64,000 bases of DNA from CAWCUK01 sp963798775 (GTDB taxonomy: Bacteria > Bacteroidota > Ignavibacteria > Ignavibacteriales > Ignavibacteriaceae). The DNA lies in NCBI GenBank assembly GCA_963798775.1, contig CAWCUK010000004.1, positions 124,001-188,000 of the forward strand, given 5' to 3'. Positions 52,050 through 62,843 of this stretch are shown here, piece after piece (the stretch's first letter is position 1; each line of letters starts with the position of its first letter). The notes beneath the pieces were generated by a model. It was not told where the DNA came from, ran no database searches, and saw only the letters and a list, made by a program, of their open reading frames with translations. The translations under genes and the position numbers were made by a program.

Positions 52050-54275
52050 ATGGAAACTAAAATAATTTGGACAAAGATTGATGAGGCTCCGGCTTTAGCA
52101 TCTTACAGTTTATTGCCTATCGTAAAATCTTTTACAAAGAATTCCGGAATCGAAATAGAGACAAAAGATATTTCACTTGCGGGAAGAATAATTGCCAATT
52201 TTCCGGAAAATTTAACTGAAGAACAAAAAATACCCGACTATCTTGCGGAACTCGGAAAAATTACACAAGATCCAAACGCGAATATTATAAAACTGCCTAA
52301 TATAAGCGCTTCTATTCCGCAGCTTCACGCGGCCATAAAAGAATTGCGGGAAAAAGGATTTAATATACCCGATTATCCTGATGAACCTAAAAATGATGAA
52401 GAGAAAGCGTTAAAAGCAAAGTTCGCGAAGGTGCTTGGTTCAGCGGTTAACCCGGTTTTAAGAGAGGGGAATTCAGATCGGCGAGCCGCGGCTTCCGTTA
52501 AGGAATTCGCGAAGAAAAACCCTCATAAAATGATGAAGCCCTGGCCGGAATCCGGATCAAAAACACGTGTGGCTTATATGAATAAGAAAGATTTTTACGG
52601 AACCGAAAAATCTCTTACTCTGGATAAAGAAGACGTTGTTAAAATTGAATTTGTTGCCGAAGACGGAAAAACTGTTCCCCTTAAAGAAAATCTTAAGCTT
52701 CTAAACGGGGAAATAATTGATACGGCCGTAATGAATGTAGGCGAGCTTCGTAAATTTTACGCTGAACAGATTGAAGAAGCAAAAAAAGACGGTGTACTCC
52801 TTTCACTTCATCTAAAAGCCACAATGATGAAAGTTTCCGATCCCATAATGTTCGGACACGCCGTATCTGTTTATTATAAAGACGCGCTTGAAAAACACGC
52901 CGATACTCTTAAGGAAATCGGTGCTAATGTAAATAACGGCTTAATGGACGTTCTCGAAAAATTACAGAAACTGCCGGATGATAAAAGAAAAGAAATTGAA
53001 GCGGATATAAATAAAGTTTATGAATCGCGGCCGCAATTGGCTATGGTCGATTCTAGGTTAGGAAAAACAAATCTTCATGTTCCTAATGATGTTATTGTTG
53101 ACGCTTCAATGCCGAATGTTGTTAGAGACGGCGGTAAAATGTGGAATGAAAAAGATGAACTTCAAGATGTTATCGCGATGATTCCTGACCGTTCCTACGC
53201 CACTATATATTCAGAAATAATTGAAGACGCCAAAGCTAAAGGCCAATTTGATCCTTCTACAATGGGCGCGGTTTCTAATGTAGGATTAATGGCGAAGAAA
53301 GCCGAAGAATATGGTTCGCATGATAAAACTTTTGAGGCCAAAGGCAACGGAATTATCCGTGTAGTAAATTCAGCCGGAGAAACTTTGCTAGAACAGCCGG
53401 TTGAAAAAGGTGATATTTTTAGAATGTGTCAAGCCAAGGATGAACCTGTTAAAGATTGGGTAAAATTAGCTGTTAGCAGAGCCAAATCTTCTAAAACTCC
53501 CGCTGTATTCTGGCTTGATGAAAATAAAGCGCACGATAGAGAAATTATATCGAAAGTGAATCGATATTTACCGGAATATGATACGGAAGGTTTGGATATA
53601 AAAATTCTTAAACCTGTTGACGCGATGAAATTTACTTTGGAAAGAACAAGAAAAGGATTGGATACTATTTCTGTTACCGGTAACGTGCTTCGAGATTATC
53701 TTACCGATTTATTCCCGATTCTTGAACTTGGTACCAGTGCCAGAATGCTTTCAATAGTTCCTCTTTTAAAAGGAGGCGGCTTGTTCGAAACCGGCGCGGG
53801 CGGTTCCGCTCCTAAACATGTTCAGCAGTTGCTTAAAGAAAATCATTTAAGATGGGATTCTCTCGGCGAATATTGCGCGCTTGTTCCTTCTTTTGAAATG
53901 ATAGCGGATAAAACCGGTAATAAAAAAGCCGAAGTTTTAGCGGAAACTCTCGATAAAGCAATCGGTAAATATTTGGAAAACGGCAGATATCCTTCGCGAA
54001 AAGCCGGTGAAATAGATAATCGAGGAAGTTCATTTTATCTTGCTTTATACTGGGCGCATGCTTTAGCCGAGCAGGATAAGGATACTGAAATGAAATCTCG
54101 TTTCTCAACATTATTTGAAGAACTAAAATCAAACGAAGAGAAAATTGTAAATGATTTAATTTCGGTACAAGGAAATCCTGTTGATATAGGAGGATATTAT
54201 CTTCCTGATGATAAAAAAGCTTTTGAAGTTATGCGTCCGAGTCCTACTTTTAATAACATTATTGATAATATGTAA
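52050..54275 (+). CDS. icd: NADP-dependent isocitrate dehydrogenase, monomeric type
   Basis: The 741-residue protein is the large monomeric IDH (IDH-II), which makes 2-oxoglutarate and NADPH from isocitrate. Family segments are MKPWPESGSKTRVAYM, MMKVSDPIMFGHAVSVYYKD, MIPDRSYATIYSEIIEDAKA and FETGAGGSAPKHVQQLLKEN. Length is typical. A GTGGGAG ribosome site precedes the ATG, and a strong terminator follows. It marks the return to core genome after the accessory stretch. Confidence 0.96.
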   Translation: METKIIWTKIDEAPALASYSLLPIVKSFTKNSGIEIETKDISLAGRIIANFPENLTEEQKIPDYLAELGKITQDPNANIIKLPNISASIPQLHAAIKELREKGFNIPDYPDEPKNDEEKALKAKFAKVLGSAVNPVLREGNSDRRAAASVKEFAKKNPHKMMKPWPESGSKTRVAYMNKKDFYGTEKSLTLDKEDVVKIEFVAEDGKTVPLKENLKLLNGEIIDTAVMNVGELRKFYAEQIEEAKKDGVLLSLHLKATMMKVSDPIMFGHAVSVYYKDALEKHADTLKEIGANVNNGLMDVLEKLQKLPDDKRKEIEADINKVYESRPQLAMVDSRLGKTNLHVPNDVIVDASMPNVVRDGGKMWNEKDELQDVIAMIPDRSYATIYSEIIEDAKAKGQFDPSTMGAVSNVGLMAKKAEEYGSHDKTFEAKGNGIIRVVNSAGETLLEQPVEKGDIFRMCQAKDEPVKDWVKLAVSRAKSSKTPAVFWLDENKAHDREIISKVNRYLPEYDTEGLDIKILKPVDAMKFTLERTRKGLDTISVTGNVLRDYLTDLFPILELGTSARMLSIVPLLKGGGLFETGAGGSAPKHVQQLLKENHLRWDSLGEYCALVPSFEMIADKTGNKKAEVLAETLDKAIGKYLENGRYPSRKAGEIDNRGSSFYLALYWAHALAEQDKDTEMKSRFSTLFEELKSNEEKIVNDLISVQGNPVDIGGYYLPDDKKAFEVMRPSPTFNNIIDNM

Positions 54276-54296
54276 TTAAACTTGTAGTAGTTTTAT

Positions 54297-54332
54297 TAAA
54301 ACGGATAGGATGTAATATCTTATCCGTTTTTT
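54297..54332 (+). terminator. Rho-independent terminator after icd
   Basis: A 10-bp stem (AAAACGGATA at 54298-54307 with TATCCGTTTT at 54321-54330) around a 13-nt loop is followed by further T residues. It lies 22 bp past the icd stop. Confidence 0.85.
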
Positions 54333-54424
54333 AATTAATGAAGAATATATACCGATATTTTATTCTTTTACTTTTAAGACTGCCTCATTATTTTTATCTT
54401 CATTTTTCTAAAATAAAGAATTAC

Positions 54425-54760
54425 ATGAAACGATACGAAAAACATATTTTTGTCTGTGAAAACAAGAGGCCTGAAGGAAGTTCACGCGGCTGCTGCCGTG
54501 ATAAAGGGGGAATGGTAGTCCGCGCTAAATTAAAGGAAAGGCTAAAACAGTTAGGTTTAAAATCAGAAGTTAGAGCAAACGCTTCCGGATGCTTGGACGC
54601 GTGCGAATTTGGTGTTACAGTTGTGGTTTATCCCGAACAAATCTGGTACGGCGGAGTAACTGTTGATGATGTAGAAGAAATAATTCAAAGTCATATTATA
54701 AATAATATACCTGTTGAACGATTGTTTATTAAACACCCTAAATTTCATAAAGATGAATAA
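54425..54760 (+). CDS. Thioredoxin-fold [2Fe-2S] ferredoxin
   Basis: From the ATG at 54425 (MKRYEKHIFVCENKRP) the protein has about 111 residues and matches the thioredoxin-like 2Fe-2S ferredoxins. Cys residues are seen in FVCENKRP, RGCCRD, ASGCLDACEFG, close to the family pattern C-x(n)-C ... C-x3-C. An upstream in-frame ATG at 54338 would add a hydrophobic, unrelated leader and is unlikely. The stop overlaps the start of the endonuclease III gene, so they are coupled. Confidence 0.85.
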   Translation: MKRYEKHIFVCENKRPEGSSRGCCRDKGGMVVRAKLKERLKQLGLKSEVRANASGCLDACEFGVTVVVYPEQIWYGGVTVDDVEEIIQSHIINNIPVERLFIKHPKFHKDE

Positions 54761-55412
54761 TAAGACTGAAATGAAGAGAGCGGAAAAAATATTTAATCTG
54801 CTGAAGGAAGAATATCCCGCTGTAAAATGCGCGCTTAATTTTTCAAATCCGTTTCAATTATTAATTGCCACAATTCTCTCAGCGCAGTGTACGGACGCGA
54901 GGGTAAATATTGTAACGGAAACTCTTTTCAAAAAATATAAGTCCCCGAAAGATTTTCTTAAAGTTTCTAATGAAGAATTAGAAAAAGATATCTATTCAAC
55001 CGGGTTTTATAGACAAAAAGCAAAGAGTATAAAGAATTGCTGCGAAATCTTAGAAAAAAGTTATAAAGGAAAAGTTCCGGCGGATTTTGAGGCTCTTGCC
55101 AAACTTCCGGGAGTTGGAAGAAAAACAGCTTCTGTTGTTGCGGGAAACGCGTTTGGAATTCCCGCGATCGCGGTTGATACTCATGTTAAAAGATTATCAA
55201 ATTTACTCGGTTTTATTAATTCTCAGAATCCCGATAAAATTGAAGAAAGATTAAAAGAACTTCTGCCCGAAGAAGATTGGATAAATTCTTCTCATTATTT
55301 GGCAACTCACGGAAGAATTATTTGTATTGCCAGAAAACCTAAATGCCTTCAATGTGTTTTGGCTGATTTATGCCCGAGTTTTAATCCCGAACCGGTAAAA
55401 AATAATAAGTAA
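54753..55412 (+). CDS. nth: Endonuclease III (DNA glycosylase/AP lyase)
   Basis: The 219-residue enzyme removes oxidised pyrimidines and nicks at AP sites. It has the helix-hairpin-helix LPGVGRKTASVVAG with the catalytic Lys, the downstream Asp in VDTHVKR, and a C-terminal [4Fe-4S] Cys set (CIARKPKCLQCVLADLC). The ATG at 54753 overlaps the ferredoxin stop and gives the normal N-terminus; the longer frame from 54714 lies inside the ferredoxin gene. Pairing with an Fe-S ferredoxin is notable but may be accidental. Confidence 0.95.
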   Translation: MNNKTEMKRAEKIFNLLKEEYPAVKCALNFSNPFQLLIATILSAQCTDARVNIVTETLFKKYKSPKDFLKVSNEELEKDIYSTGFYRQKAKSIKNCCEILEKSYKGKVPADFEALAKLPGVGRKTASVVAGNAFGIPAIAVDTHVKRLSNLLGFINSQNPDKIEERLKELLPEEDWINSSHYLATHGRIICIARKPKCLQCVLADLCPSFNPEPVKNNK

Positions 55413-55428
55413 ATAAAAGGATTTAATA

Positions 55429-55995
55429 ATGGCTGATGTAACAAGAGACAGAGAATATTGTTTATCATTATTAAAAGAATACACACAAAGTGAAAGTTTA
55501 TTAAAACACGCTTTCGCCGTTGAAACATGTGTACGCGCTTACGCGAAAAAGTTTAACGAAGACGAAGAATATTGGGGAAATGCGGCTTTGCTTCACGATT
55601 TTGATTATGAAAAATATCCTACGGCTGAAGAACATCCTTTCAAAGGTTCTGAAATTCTTAAAGAAAAAGGATTTGACGAAGAATTCAGAAACGCTATTTT
55701 ATCGCACGCCGATTATTCCGGTGTGCCGAGAAATAATTTATTAAGAAAAACTCTTTTTGCCTGCGATGAGTTGGCCGGTTTTATTACTGCCGTTACTTAT
55801 GTTCGTCCCAGTAAAAGTATAGATGAGGTTGAGGTAAAATCTGTTAAGAAAAAACTTAAAGACAAAGCTTTTGCCAAGGCGGTAAGTAGGGAAGATATTA
55901 AACAAGGCGCTGAGGATTTGAATATTCCGCTGGAGGAACATATTCAGTTTTGTATTGACGCGATGAAAAAAAATAAAGAAGAATTAGGTTTGTAG
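55429..55995 (+). CDS. HD-domain phosphohydrolase-like protein
   Basis: The 188-residue protein has an HD domain: a first His in LLKHAFAVETCV, the HD pair in LLHDFDYEKYP, and later ILSHADYSG. It resembles predicted HDIG-type hydrolases of about this length found across bacteria (TAEEHPFKGSEILKEKGF), whose substrates are unknown. It starts 16 bp after nth and may share its transcript. No membrane segment is visible. The 256 bp after it hold no feature I can support. Confidence 0.82.
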   Translation: MADVTRDREYCLSLLKEYTQSESLLKHAFAVETCVRAYAKKFNEDEEYWGNAALLHDFDYEKYPTAEEHPFKGSEILKEKGFDEEFRNAILSHADYSGVPRNNLLRKTLFACDELAGFITAVTYVRPSKSIDEVEVKSVKKKLKDKAFAKAVSREDIKQGAEDLNIPLEEHIQFCIDAMKKNKEELGL

Positions 55996-56251
55996 TATTG
56001 TTTTAAGTTTGCAAGTTATACTATAAATTTTATTTTTGTTATTAGAAATTACTTCATCTTTGGGGAAAATAATATTTTTGTAATTGGCTTGATTATTAGC
56101 ATTTAACTTCACTAAATTTTGTTTCAAATTATAAGGAGTTTACATAGAGATTTTTTGCTACTTTACTATTTCCGGTACTACTGAGATGTTTTTGTTTTGT
56201 ATTAACCCTACATTTTCAGTAAAATTGTTGAATAAATAAAATTAAAGTTTT

Positions 56252-57457
56252 ATGACAAGCAAAATCTCTATTATTCTTATAATACTTTTTTCTATTCCTT
56301 TATTCCCGCAGAATGATATTAAAGTTTTATCTTCCGATAAAAATAAAATTGTTGTGCGGTTTACTCCGCGTTATTCCGACACATCCGAAATAAAAATAGA
56401 TAATCAAAGTTTTAGAAAAATAGAATTTTCGGGCGGCTTTGTAGCTAACCCGGAAATTTGGGGAATACCTGCTTTACAGCAAAAAATAATAAATATCGGT
56501 GTTCCGGCAGAATTTGGGAATACGATTCAAATTTTAGATGCCGAATATAAAGAAATACCGGGAAGAGTTTCTCCCAAGCCTGTTTTAGTAAAAGACAGTG
56601 TATCGAATCATTTAGAATATAAAATAGGAGAAAATTATAATGATGCCCCGCAGAATAGTGAATTGGTATCTTTTGATGAATTCGGGTCCTTCAGAGGATT
56701 AAAGGTTCAATCATTAAAGCTGCGGCCGGTTCAATTTGATAAAGCCTCTAATAAAATAAAATTATATACAAGTATTTTATTTCAAGTAAATTTTTCTTCT
56801 AATCAAAAAATTAACAACGCGCCTTCCGATAATTTTTTGCAGAACGCGGTAATAAATTATAATACTGCAAAATATTGGAAACCCGTAAAAAAAACTCTTC
56901 AAAAAGCGGTTTATAATAGTGTACTTGCTGAAGGTAAATGGGTAAAGTTTGAAGCGCCGGAAGAGGGAATGTACAAAATAACCCGCGATATGCTCCCTTC
57001 TTTTGGAATAGATCCGAATGCGGTTGATCCCAGAACTATTAAAATTTATAATAACGGCGGCAAAGTTTTATCCGAAAATATAAACGCCCCGCGCCCCGAT
57101 GATTTAGTAGAAAACGCTATTCTTGTTGTAGGCGAAGATGACGGAAAATTTGACGCGTCCGATTATATTTTATTTTACGGAAGAGGAACCGATTTTTGGG
57201 ATTATGATTCCGCAGCACAAACTATTAAAAGATATTTCCATCCTTATTCTACTAAAAATTATTATTGGATTACTTCCGGCGGCACAACCGGCAAACGTAT
57301 AACCAGTGAGGCCGGTGTGAATGATCCTAATGCGGTAGTGCAAAATTCAACTAAAGCTTTTGCTGATTTTGAGGAAGAAAAAGTTAATATCGGTAAAACC
57401 GGAACAGAATATTTCGGTGATAATTTTTCCGGCACTATGACTATCACGTACTTATAA
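56252..57457 (+). pseudogene. porU: T9SS sortase PorU, N-terminal part (frameshifted)
   Basis: The 401-codon frame has a signal peptide (to PLFPQ, about residue 20) and the N-terminal beta-rich region of PorU. PorU is the gingipain-like enzyme that cleaves the sorting domain of T9SS cargo and attaches it to the cell surface. Recognisable stretches are SFDEFGSFRGLKVQSLKLRP, EGMYKITRDMLPSFGI and DYILFYGRGTDFWDY. It ends at GTMTITYL, where the downstream frame already carries SRTYNTKLDGRLDAYP. A one-base insertion near 57441-57452 explains the break. Confidence 0.88.
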
Positions 57458-57476
57458 CACCAAACTTGACGGAAGA

Positions 57477-60251
57477 TTGGACGCATATCCTATTAATTAT
57501 GCTTTACGATTTGCTAATAGTTCCGATAGAATTATGGGATTTGAATTAAGCGAAAATTCAAAAGTAATTTTAAATAGACAGCTTTCCGGTGTAAACAGCG
57601 GAATTAATAGCTATCCTATAGCCCAAGTTTATCAAATGACTGCTGCTTATTCGGGTGCTTTGCCTGATAACAGAAGTTTATTAAAAATAAAAATTACACC
57701 TAATTCAGCTTCAGCAGTCGGTTATCTCGATTATTTTAATATTTTATATCAAAAAGAATTAAAAGCTTTTAATGATTTACTTACATTTTATTCTAACGAT
57801 ACAACCGCGATTATTGAATACGATTTAAAAGGATTCTCCACTTCAAATATTCAAGTTTTTGACGCCGCCGATTACGCGAATGTAAAATTGATTACAAATC
57901 ATATTTTAATAAGCGGGGGAGAATGCAGGTTTCAAATTCCGGAAACTAAAGGTGATGTCTCTAAATATTTAGCTGTAGGTAATAATAATTATAAAACTCC
58001 TATAAACCCAGTAGAAGCTGCAAATTCCAATCTTCACGGAATAGTAGACGGGGCAAAATTTATTATCATTACACCCGCTCAATTTGAAGAAGCCGCCAAT
58101 AGATTAAAATCGTTAAGAGAAAATCAGCCAAAAGTTCCTCTTTCAACAGAAGTAGTAGATATTCAAAAAATTTATAATGAATTTTCAGGCGGCTTGCAGG
58201 ATGTTTCCGCAATTCGTTATTTTTTGGCTTACGCTTATAATAATTGGAAAGTTCAGCCTCAATATGTTTTATTTTTTGGCGCCGGCAATTATGATTATAA
58301 AAATGTTGAAGGATACGGCGACAATTTAATACCGCCTTATGAAACTAAACTTCCGGATGTGCCGGCATATTATTACGATCAGATTTATTCTTATTCTACC
58401 GATGATTATTATGCCCGTATCGACGGTAACGATTCTAAAATTGATATAGCGAACGGAAGACTGACGGTTAAATCTTTAGTTGACGCGAATAATATTGTGG
58501 ATAAAATTATCCATTATGAAACCGGCAGTGATAAAGGAACCTGGCGGAATTTAATTACTTTAATTGCCGATGACGGATACGCGACTCAAAATCCCAATGA
58601 AGGCTCGGAACATACAAATCCTTCTGAAATTTTAGCGAATTCCTATATCCCCGGATCTTTTGATCTTCAAAAAATATATTTGGCCGCTTATCCGGTGGAA
58701 TTAACCAGCGCGGGTAGAAGAAAACCGACGGTCAATAAAGCTATAATAGACGCGATAAATGCCGGAACTGTAATAGTAAATTACATCGGCCACGGCAGTC
58801 CGGAATTATGGGCGCACGAAGTTGTGTTTGAAAAGAATATCACAATTCCCCAATTAGTGAATGATCAGTATTTTTTCCTTACCGCCGCTACCTGTGATTT
58901 CGGCTATTTTGATATTCCTAATTTTCAAAGCGCCGCCGAAGCACTTGTATTTAAAATAAACGGGGGAGCAATAGGTGCTATTTCATCGGCAAGATTAGTC
59001 TATTCAGCTAATAATCATGCCTTAATGTATGCGTTTTTTAATGATTTATTAAATTACCGGGATACATTAAATCTTTCTGTCACACTTGGTGCCGCGGCAT
59101 TAAAACTGAAACAGTCATATTTTGAGGTTAATGATCAAAAATATTATCTCTTCGGCGATCCTACTTTAAGATTAAATATTCCTCAGTATAAAGCGGAAAT
59201 TGATACAATAAATAATCAATCGCCCGCTGCCCATAATATTCAAATAAAAGCTTTAAGCAACACCAGGATTGAAGGGGAAGTAAAAAGGCCTGATAATACA
59301 AATTGGACTGATTTTAACGGCGAAGGAATTTTATCGGTATTTGATTCTCAAAGAGAAGTTACACTGCCGCAGATAAATAATTATCGGATTAAAATTCCCG
59401 GAGGTACTCTGTTTAAGGGACGAGTTTCAATAAACAACGGGCACTTTGCCACTAATTTTGTGGTACCTAAAGATATTTCGTACGATAACAAAAACGGAAA
59501 AGTATTGCTCTATTTTTATAATGATAATTCGGACGGACTCGGATTTACAAATAATGTAATTATAGGCGGTACGGATACAACCACTACTGATGATAAAAGC
59601 GGACCGCAAATGGACATTTATTTTGATAATACCAATTATAAAGATGCAGCTTTAGTTACTCCTTCTTCTAAATTAATTGTTAAACTTTCCGATGAAACCG
59701 GAATAAATACTACCGGAACCGGTGTTGGCCATAAAATGGAAGGTATTTTAAATGGCGATGAAGCTAATCCAATCGATTTTACTAATTATTTTACCGGTGA
59801 TTTGGATGCCGGCGGTAAATCTGGGCAAATAGATTATCCGTTTAATTATATCGCGCCGGGAGAATACACTCTTCAGATTAAAGCTTGGGATGTGTTTAAT
59901 AATTTATCCTCACAAACTATTAATTTTAGTGTTGTGGAAGGAAATGAATTAGTAGTCCGCGATGTTTATAACTATCCGAATCCTTTTACTTCTAATACTA
60001 CATTCACTTTTCAGCAAAACTTAAACAAGGTATTCAACCTGAAAATAATGGTATATACTGTGGCAGGTAGATTAATAAGGAAAATTGAAAAATACAGTGT
60101 AAATGAACGATTTGTAAAGGTAGATTGGGATGGTAAGGATGAGGACGGAAACCAAATCGCGAATGGAACTTATCTTTATAAAATAGTTATAAATACAGTT
60201 GATGGGCAGTACAATAAGAGTGTGTTAGGTAAACTTGCCGTTATACGTTGA
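57477..60251 (+). pseudogene. porU: T9SS sortase PorU, C25 catalytic part (frameshifted)
   Basis: The 924-codon frame carries the peptidase C25 domain. The catalytic His is in NYIGHGSPELW and the Cys in LTAATCDFGYF; ISSARLVYS and LFGDPTLRLN follow. The C-terminal part holds Ig-like domains and a sorting-type tail (YNYPNPFTSNTTFTF, NGTYLYKIVI). The TTG at 57477 is not the true start; the protein is continuous with the upstream frame. porV follows 147 bp later, the usual partner gene. Confidence 0.9.
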
Positions 60252-60398
60252 GGTGTTTTTTTGGGTTGTAAAATAAAGATATATGAAGTTAATTGTTTAT
60301 ATTTATTATTTAAAAGATTTGTAAATAAGAAAAATTATTAGATTAAAAATTTTTATAAAAATCAAAGAGTAGTTCAAATTATTCGGAGGAAATAAAAT

Positions 60399-61559
60399 AT
60401 GAAAATATTACTCAGGCTATTGCTGGTCAGCTTATTATTTGCCGCAGTGCCGAAAATAGTATATGCACAAGGTGAAGCAGCTGTACCGTTTTTACTTTTA
60501 GCACCGGATTCTAAAGCCGGTGGTATGGGTGAATCCGGAGCCGGTTTGGCCGATAACTCTGCCGCAATTTTCTGGAACCCGGCGGGTATTGCGTTTTTAA
60601 GCGGAACTGAATTAAGTATTACACACAGTAATTGGCTGCCTCAATTTCATCTTGATCTTTTTTATGATTATTTAACTTACCGTCAATATGTTCCGGATTG
60701 GGACGGAAGTGTTACTGCCAGTGTAACTTATATGAATTTTGGTGAGTTTGTAAGAACTAGCGCGGATTCTCCTGATCCGATAGGAACTTTTAGATCGTTT
60801 GATGCCGCGTTAACTTTAGGTTATGCCACTAAAGTTAGTGAAGATTGGGGATTGGGATTTAACTTTAGAATTATTCACAGCCGGCTTTCAGATAAACCGA
60901 CTGAACAAGAAACCGGAAGCGGTGTTGCTACATCCGTCAGTTTTGATATCGCGGGAATGTGGCGGCCAAAAACTTTATATATTCCGTTTACCGATGAAAA
61001 TATCGGCGGAAGATTAAGTATCGGCGCTAATCTTAGTAATCTGGGACCCAAAATTTATTATATAGATCAAGCTCAGGCGGATCCTATTCCAACCAACTTT
61101 AGGTTAGGTTTTGCTTATAAAGTATTAGATGATGAATATAATTCTTTAATCTATACTTTAGATTTTAGTAAATTATTAATAAGTAAAACCGACAGTTCCA
61201 CTTCCAGGCCTTTTTATCAAGCCGTTTTCGCTGCCTGGGCCGATAAACCTTTAAGTCAAGAACTTCGTGATATTGTTACTTCAATGGGCTTAGAATATTG
61301 GTACGGAAAACCGAATGAATTTCTATTCGCTTTAAGAACGGGTTTCTTCTATGAAGATCCTGCTTATGGAAATAGAAAATTTATAACCTTTGGTGCCGGT
61401 ATCAGATATGATATTTATGGTTTCGACTTCAGTTATATAACCACTTCAGTATTTAAAGGCGGTGAAAATCATCCGCTGTCTGATACACTTAGATTTACAG
61501 TTCTTATTGGCTGGGGAGCTGTACCGGAAAGTACACAAGGATTACCAAGAGGAATTTAA
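60399..61559 (+). CDS. porV: T9SS outer-membrane shuttle/channel protein PorV
   Basis: The 386-residue barrel protein has a signal peptide (to KIVYAQ, about residue 24) and the PorV start AVPFLLLAPDSKAGGMGESG, then AIFWNPAGIAFL. PorV (LptO) collects substrates from the T9SS translocon and hands them to PorU. A GGAGGAAA site precedes the ATG. The gene is intact, in contrast to its neighbours. Its presence with PorU and several sorting-domain cargo proteins in this window supports a working T9SS. Confidence 0.93.
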   Translation: MKILLRLLLVSLLFAAVPKIVYAQGEAAVPFLLLAPDSKAGGMGESGAGLADNSAAIFWNPAGIAFLSGTELSITHSNWLPQFHLDLFYDYLTYRQYVPDWDGSVTASVTYMNFGEFVRTSADSPDPIGTFRSFDAALTLGYATKVSEDWGLGFNFRIIHSRLSDKPTEQETGSGVATSVSFDIAGMWRPKTLYIPFTDENIGGRLSIGANLSNLGPKIYYIDQAQADPIPTNFRLGFAYKVLDDEYNSLIYTLDFSKLLISKTDSSTSRPFYQAVFAAWADKPLSQELRDIVTSMGLEYWYGKPNEFLFALRTGFFYEDPAYGNRKFITFGAGIRYDIYGFDFSYITTSVFKGGENHPLSDTLRFTVLIGWGAVPESTQGLPRGI

Positions 61560-61565
61560 ATCTCT

Positions 61566-62843
61566 ATGTCTAAAAAATATTTATCTCTTCTAATTACAGT
61601 TTTATGTTTGGGCAGTATATCTGCCCAAACATATATGGGCAAATTAAGTCCTATCTCCTCGAGCAATTCAAAATTATTAGCGAATGACAGTCTGAAAATT
61701 CTAGCCGTTATGGCGGATTTTCAAGAGGATAAGGATGCTTCAACTTTCGGTAACGGTAAATTCGGTTCTATTTTATCCGGAGATTACGGGCAGAGTATTT
61801 TAGATCCGCTGCCGCATGATAAATCTTATTTTGAAACTCATATGGAGTTTGTTAGAAATTATTTCCGTAAAGTTTCCGATGGTAAATTAAATGTGGATTT
61901 TACGGTTCTTCCGGGAATTGTTACAGTTTCAAAAACTATGAGAAATTATTCTCCTCCGAATAATTCCGACGATTTTACATCGATGGCTGAGTTTTCAAAG
62001 GAAGTTTGGAAAAAGATTGATGAGGCAAATCCTAATTTTAATTTCAGCAGTTATAATGTATTTATTATTTTCCATGCCGGTGTTGGCAGGGATATTTCTT
62101 TGCCGGGTAGTTTAGGCAATGAAAAAGATCTTCCTTCCGTTTATTTAGGAAAAAAAGTTCTAAAGAAAATTTACGGTGATTCTTTTAATGGTTTCCCGGT
62201 AAATAACGGAAATTTTAATATTACAAATTCTATGATTATGCCGGAAACCGAAAGCAGGGAATTGGAAGGCATTGCGGGAAGTGTTTTATTTCAAATTTCT
62301 ATAAACGGGCTTCTTGTTGCTAGTACCGCGAGTCATCTTGGTTTACCCGATTTATTCGATACGGAAACCGGTTTAAGCGCTATCGGACGATTTGGTTTAA
62401 TGGACGGTCAAGCTATTTTTGCCTACAATGGTTTATTTCCGCCTGAACCTTCTCCCTGGGAAAAAATTTATTTGGGTTGGGCAGAACCGAAAACTGTAAA
62501 TATAGGGAATAACCAAAATATAAATTTAGTAGCTTCGGAAGCGGCTTCTCTCGCGGATACGGTTATATTAAAAGTTCCTATTAATTCTTCCGAATATTAT
62601 CTGGTTGAAAATCGAAATAGAGATGCTAATAAAGACGGCGCGATTATTAAATATGTTTTAAATGGTGATACTTTAACTAAAGTTTTTGAAAAAGATACCA
62701 CCGGTTTCTACAGCTATGAAGTTGATTCGCTTGCCGGAGTAGTTACCGATGTTGATGAATACGATTGGGCAATCCCCGGAAACGGAATAGTAATCTGGCA
62801 CATCGATGAGAATGTTATTAACCGGAAGATTGACGATAAATAA
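61566..62843 (+). pseudogene. M6-metalloprotease-like secreted protein, first part; HExxH missing, frameshifted
   Basis: The 425-codon frame has a signal peptide (to GSISAQ) and the M6-domain pattern seen in secreted proteins of this group (FETHMEFVRNYFRKVSDGKL, HLGLPDLFDTETGLSAIGRF, GLMDG, VIWHIDENVINRKI). At the place of the zinc motif HExxHxxGLPD it reads ASTASHLGLPD, so both metal His positions and the Glu are lost. It stops at KIDDK by a one-base insertion in an A-run; the next frame continues NKINVDKKNRGVDVEEADG. It lies 6 bp after porV. Confidence 0.78.

Noticed and set aside
54338..54424. N-terminal extension of the ferredoxin from an upstream ATG
   Set aside because: It is hydrophobic, unrelated to the family and close to the icd terminator; the ATG at 54425 gives the normal start.
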